This document shows positions 13,504-15,965 of a DNA stretch of 15,965 nucleotides, one piece after another. Source of the stretch: Rickettsia typhi (lineage in GTDB: Bacteria > Pseudomonadota > Alphaproteobacteria > Rickettsiales > Deianiraeaceae); NCBI GenBank assembly GCA_945861605.1, contig CAMAVG010000013.1:1-15965 (forward strand). The letters run 5' to 3'. The translations under genes and the position numbers were made by a program. Every line of letters begins with the position of its first letter. The first letter of the stretch is position 1. Under the pieces are notes generated by a model that saw nothing but the letters and a program-made list of their open reading frames with translations, was not told where the DNA came from and did no database searches.

Positions 13504-14751
13504 TTATACAATAATTATTTCGTCTCTTTCTGGTCCATTGGAGACCATTGAAATTCTTACACCGGTGTAGTCTTGAATGAATTTAATATAATTTTTTGCC
13601 TCGGTTGGAAGATCTGCAAAGTTCTTTATGCCAATTGTGTTGCAATTCCAACCCTTAAGTTCAATATATTTTGCCTTAATGTTTTGTTGTTCAAATTTTG
13701 ACAGCGGAAAAACTCTTCCAAAACCTTCGTATTCAACGCAAAGCGGAATTGATGATAGGGAATCAAGAACATCAATTTTTGTTAGAATAATTTGTGTTAC
13801 GCCGGAAACATCGCAGGCGTATTTGAGGGCGACAAGATCAAGCGCGCCGCATCTTCTTTTGCGTTTTGTGACAGTTCCAATTTCCTTCCCTGTGATTTGT
13901 AAATTCTCACCCAAGATATCGAAATCCTCCGTGGGGAATGGTCCTTCGCCAACGCGTGTTGAATAAGCTTTTGTTACGCCGTAAATTTCTTGAGTTTTTG
14001 CCTTACCAAACCCCGAACCAGCAAAACATTGTGAAGGCAGGGTTGTTGATGAAGTTACGAATGGATATGTTCCGAATGTGATATCCAAAAGAACGCCTTG
14101 TGCTCCTTCAAAAAGCACGGATTTTCCCCCGTTTTCGTTCATGAATTCTATCGGGTGAACAAGCATTTTTTCAATTTTGGAATAAAATTCTTTCAATTCA
14201 TCGCAAGCTTGTGTTATATCATTTTGAGTATATTTCACCAAATGAGCGGACTGCTTGTAGAGGTTCTCAACAGCGAATTTCAGTGCATCGGATTGTTCGA
14301 TATCGCAAATGCGAATGCCTCTTCTGGCGATTTTATCCTGATAAGCATACCCAATTCCGCGTTTTGTCGTGCCAATTTTACAAGTGTTTGTGGAATCTTC
14401 TTCGCTTTTGGAATCAAGTTTCTTGTGAAGATCTAAAATTATGTGAGTATTCTTCGCAATTTTCAAACAATTGCTTGGATCAAACCCCGCCTGGGTTAAA
14501 TATTGCATTTCGGCAAGTAAAACGGCAGGGTCAATCACGACACCAGAACCAATATAGGCAAGTTTTCCGGAAAAAATTCCCGATGGAATAAGCGAAAGTT
14601 TATAAGTTTCCCCGTTGAACATAATGGTGTGACCTGCATTGTTTCCACCTTGAAAGCGAGCGATGATATCGTAATTTGGGGAAAGGTAGTCAACAATTTT
14701 TCCTTTTCCTTCGTCCCCCCATTGAAGACCTACTACTACAGATGACTGCAT
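13504..14751 (-). CDS. purA: Adenylosuccinate synthetase
   Basis: PurA joins IMP and aspartate using GTP, the first committed step from IMP to AMP. The 415-residue product has GLQWGDEGKGK with catalytic Asp13, GGNNAGHT with His41, KRGIGYAYQDKIARRG, LFEGAQGVLLDITFGTYPFVTSS, STRVGEGPFPTE and LTKIDVLDSL. The IMP/aspartate loop reads GTVTKRKRRCGALD, compared with GTVTGRKRRCGWFD in typical alphaproteobacteria: the catalytic arginine (Arg297, E. coli R303) is kept, but glycine is Lys296 and tryptophan is Ala303. A strong promoter lies just upstream, so purA is the first gene of the purA-lipoprotein-lepB operon. No Shine-Dalgarno sequence precedes the ATG (upstream TTGTAAAATTAT). Confidence 0.96.
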   Translation of the reverse strand: MQSSVVVGLQWGDEGKGKIVDYLSPNYDIIARFQGGNNAGHTIMFNGETYKLSLIPSGIFSGKLAYIGSGVVIDPAVLLAEMQYLTQAGFDPSNCLKIAKNTHIILDLHKKLDSKSEEDSTNTCKIGTTKRGIGYAYQDKIARRGIRICDIEQSDALKFAVENLYKQSAHLVKYTQNDITQACDELKEFYSKIEKMLVHPIEFMNENGGKSVLFEGAQGVLLDITFGTYPFVTSSTTLPSQCFAGSGFGKAKTQEIYGVTKAYSTRVGEGPFPTEDFDILGENLQITGKEIGTVTKRKRRCGALDLVALKYACDVSGVTQIILTKIDVLDSLSSIPLCVEYEGFGRVFPLSKFEQQNIKAKYIELKGWNCNTIGIKNFADLPTEAKNYIKFIQDYTGVRISMVSNGPERDEIIIV

Positions 14752-14775
14752 ATAATTTTACAAAACAAACTAGGT

Positions 14776-14804
14776 TTTCTAACTTGAAAAAGTTTAGTTG
14801 TCAA
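14776..14804 (-). promoter_or_regulatory. Sigma-70-type promoter for the purA operon
   Basis: On the minus strand a perfect TTGACA (14804-14799) preceded by C is followed by a 17-base spacer and a -10 box TAGAAA (14781-14776, 4 of 6 consensus). The purA ATG begins 24 bases after the -10 box, identical to the spacing at hscA, predicting a leader of about 17 bases. It lies between the stop of the DUF2806-like gene and purA, so it separates the two transcription units. No operator or purine-responsive leader is visible in so short a region. Confidence 0.62.
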
Positions 14805-14834
14805 GAATTAAATATTGGGACGCAGATTAACCGA

Positions 14835-15569
14835 CTAAACATCAAGTTTCACATCAATTTCCTCAATTCCGCATTCTTTGCAAACTCGCAAAATTTCCCG
14901 TTTGTCTTCTGGCGTCCATTTGCGAATTTTATTTTCTGCAACTCCAATTTTGCATAAATCATGTCCAAATCTGTTTAAAACTGCAATTTTAAGATTCATT
15001 TTGCTAACATTTTTACCTTGAATCAGAAACTTATCACCGTTGGAAAAATCTGTTGAATACCATTGTTCGTCACTACTATCAAACTTTTTAAATCCTTTAG
15101 ATAATCCGTATTTGACAACATCTAAATCGCTTATCAGTGCATTCACCTCAACTTCGGCAGTTAATTGAAAAAACCCATTGCCTCCAAACCAAAACGGAGC
15201 AATGTTTTCGTAGAAATATTCCAATTCTTTGCGTGTCATTAATGAAAGGCGATGGATTGTTTCCAGTGAATAAGTGCCTTCCTCCATAATTTCGCTTGCC
15301 ATGATTTCTGCGAAAAGTTGTGAAGTAAAGTCATTTGGATTTTGTATTATTTCATTGAGTATTTTGCGATATTTGTGTACTATGTCATCATTTTTCGTTG
15401 CAGAAATAATTTTATCCAAAGCTTCTACCTCATTGCTAGATTTTTTACAAACTTTTTGATATAATTTGTTATTATAATCCTCACGCACTTGCGTTAGAAA
15501 TGGCTGATGAAGCCAATACATAAAACCGCCAAGCCCAGTAAGAGCGGTAGAAATTGTAACGCTATCCAT
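14835..15569 (-). CDS. DUF2806-like protein of unknown function with a short N-terminal hydrophobic segment
   Basis: The function is not known to me. The 244-residue product (from ATG 15569; an in-frame TTG lies 7 codons upstream) begins with a hydrophobic, glycine-containing segment at about residues 5-24 (ISTALTGLGGFMYWLHQPFL), possibly one membrane helix or amphipathic anchor. Residues 86-110 (FAEIMASEIMEEGTYSLETIHRLSL) resemble the DUF2806 core, where a segment like LxARILAGEIxxPGSFSLRTL is usual, followed by aromatic-rich ELEYFYENIAPFWFGGNGFF. Near the C-terminus WTPEDKREILRVCKECGIEEID looks like a small helical tail. It lies 55 bases after hemH and 83 bases before purA on the same strand. 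Gene identity as a coding region is fairly safe; the family match is from memory of the pattern only. Confidence 0.6.
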   Translation of the reverse strand: MDSVTISTALTGLGGFMYWLHQPFLTQVREDYNNKLYQKVCKKSSNEVEALDKIISATKNDDIVHKYRKILNEIIQNPNDFTSQLFAEIMASEIMEEGTYSLETIHRLSLMTRKELEYFYENIAPFWFGGNGFFQLTAEVEVNALISDLDVVKYGLSKGFKKFDSSDEQWYSTDFSNGDKFLIQGKNVSKMNLKIAVLNRFGHDLCKIGVAENKIRKWTPEDKREILRVCKECGIEEIDVKLDV

Positions 15570-15624
15570 ATAATACAAATTAATTAACAATTGGTAATGC
15601 CGAAGGAAATGTAAATTTCAAGCA

Positions 15625-15965
15625 TTAAATCCGTTTTTGAACCTCATCAAACAAACACTCAATGAATTTTGGTTCAAGGCTTGGAGTTCCAGCCCGAATA
15701 TATTCCAAAACACCGCATTCGTGTGCAAGTTCGCGGTATTCATCGTCAAGTTCTACAAGGGTTTCAAGATGCTCCGAGACAAACGCGATTGGAAAAACAA
15801 CCATGTTCCACCCCGCATATTTTGGAATAACGGTTTGAATGTATGGTTTCAGCCACTGTTTTGGACCAACTCGCGACTGAAAAACCAATTCGTGTGTGGT
15901 GTTTTCAAAATTCTCCAATTCCAATTTCGACCAAATCATCTTCATCGTTTCTTCGATGTGTGAGC
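15625..15965 (-). CDS. hemH: Ferrochelatase, C-terminal part (gene runs off the right edge)
   Basis: HemH inserts ferrous iron into protoporphyrin IX to form haem. The frame is open to the right edge of the window, so the start codon is outside; about 112 codons of the usual ~320-350 are present. Diagnostic segments are VFQSRVGPKQWLKPY, then VVFPIAFVSEHLETLVELD with the conserved catalytic glutamate in SEHLETL, and EYRELAHECGVLEYIRA. This wording is typical of alphaproteobacterial HemH. It stops at a TAA (15625-15627) 55 bases before the DUF2806-like ATG. Together with hemE and hemN at the other edge, the window is bracketed by haem-pathway genes, with hemH on the opposite strand. Confidence 0.93.
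   Translation of the reverse strand, partial: SHIEETMKMIWSKLELENFENTTHELVFQSRVGPKQWLKPYIQTVIPKYAGWNMVVFPIAFVSEHLETLVELDDEYRELAHECGVLEYIRAGTPSLEPKFIECLFDEVQKRI

Noticed and set aside
13628..14591. Several plus-strand open frames of 110-126 codons inside purA
   Set aside because: They mirror purA codons on the opposite strand and overlap each other in different frames; none has a plausible product.
15593..15621. Promoter for the DUF2806-like gene (TTGAAA on the minus strand at 15621-15616)
   Set aside because: At 16-17 base spacing the -10 position reads CATTAC or ATTACC, too weak to call; the gene may be read through from hemH.

Overview
The window looks like chromosomal DNA from an AT-rich alphaproteobacterium, perhaps a host-associated one. 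The lineage rests on sequence signatures: the L3 stretch around GSTGQRQDPGR, the L22 stretch KRFHARGRGR, the PurA stretch GTVTxRKRRCG and the ferrochelatase stretch IAFVSEHLETL. Placement below class level is inference. Gene density is very high: every gap between genes is under 100 bases, many genes abut or overlap by 4-11 bases, and I see no RNA gene, insertion sequence, CRISPR array or long repeat.

Layout. Positions 1-3617 (+): the 3' part of hemE, then hemN with a 4-base overlap, then hscA under its own promoter. Positions 3712-8253 (+): the first nine genes of the S10 ribosomal operon (rpsJ, rplC, rplD, rplW, rplB, rpsS, rplV, rpsC, rplP). Positions 8265-11880 (+): the operon does not continue into rpmC-rpsQ-rplN as usual; it runs without a visible break into pth, parA, parB and dxr. 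Positions 11891-14751 (-): a convergent operon transcribed purA, a predicted lipoprotein with a lipase-like but apparently inactive fold, then lepB. Positions 14835-15965 (-): a DUF2806-like gene of unknown function and the 3' end of hemH.

Functional themes are haem synthesis at both edges (uroporphyrinogen decarboxylase, anaerobic coproporphyrinogen oxidase, ferrochelatase), iron-sulphur protein maturation (HscA), translation (ribosomal proteins, peptidyl-tRNA hydrolase), chromosome segregation (ParAB), isoprenoid precursor synthesis (Dxr), purine synthesis (PurA) and protein export (LepB).

The most notable points are: no convincing Shine-Dalgarno sequence in front of any of the 19 genes whose start lies in the window; two near-identical promoters (TTGACA, 17-base spacer, -10 box 24 bases before ATG) at hscA and purA; an S10 operon cut after rplP and joined to a pth-parAB-dxr block; an S3 protein whose KH-domain GxxG loop is replaced; and a lipoprotein that keeps the outline of a class 3 lipase but lacks its nucleophile serine, translationally coupled to signal peptidase I.
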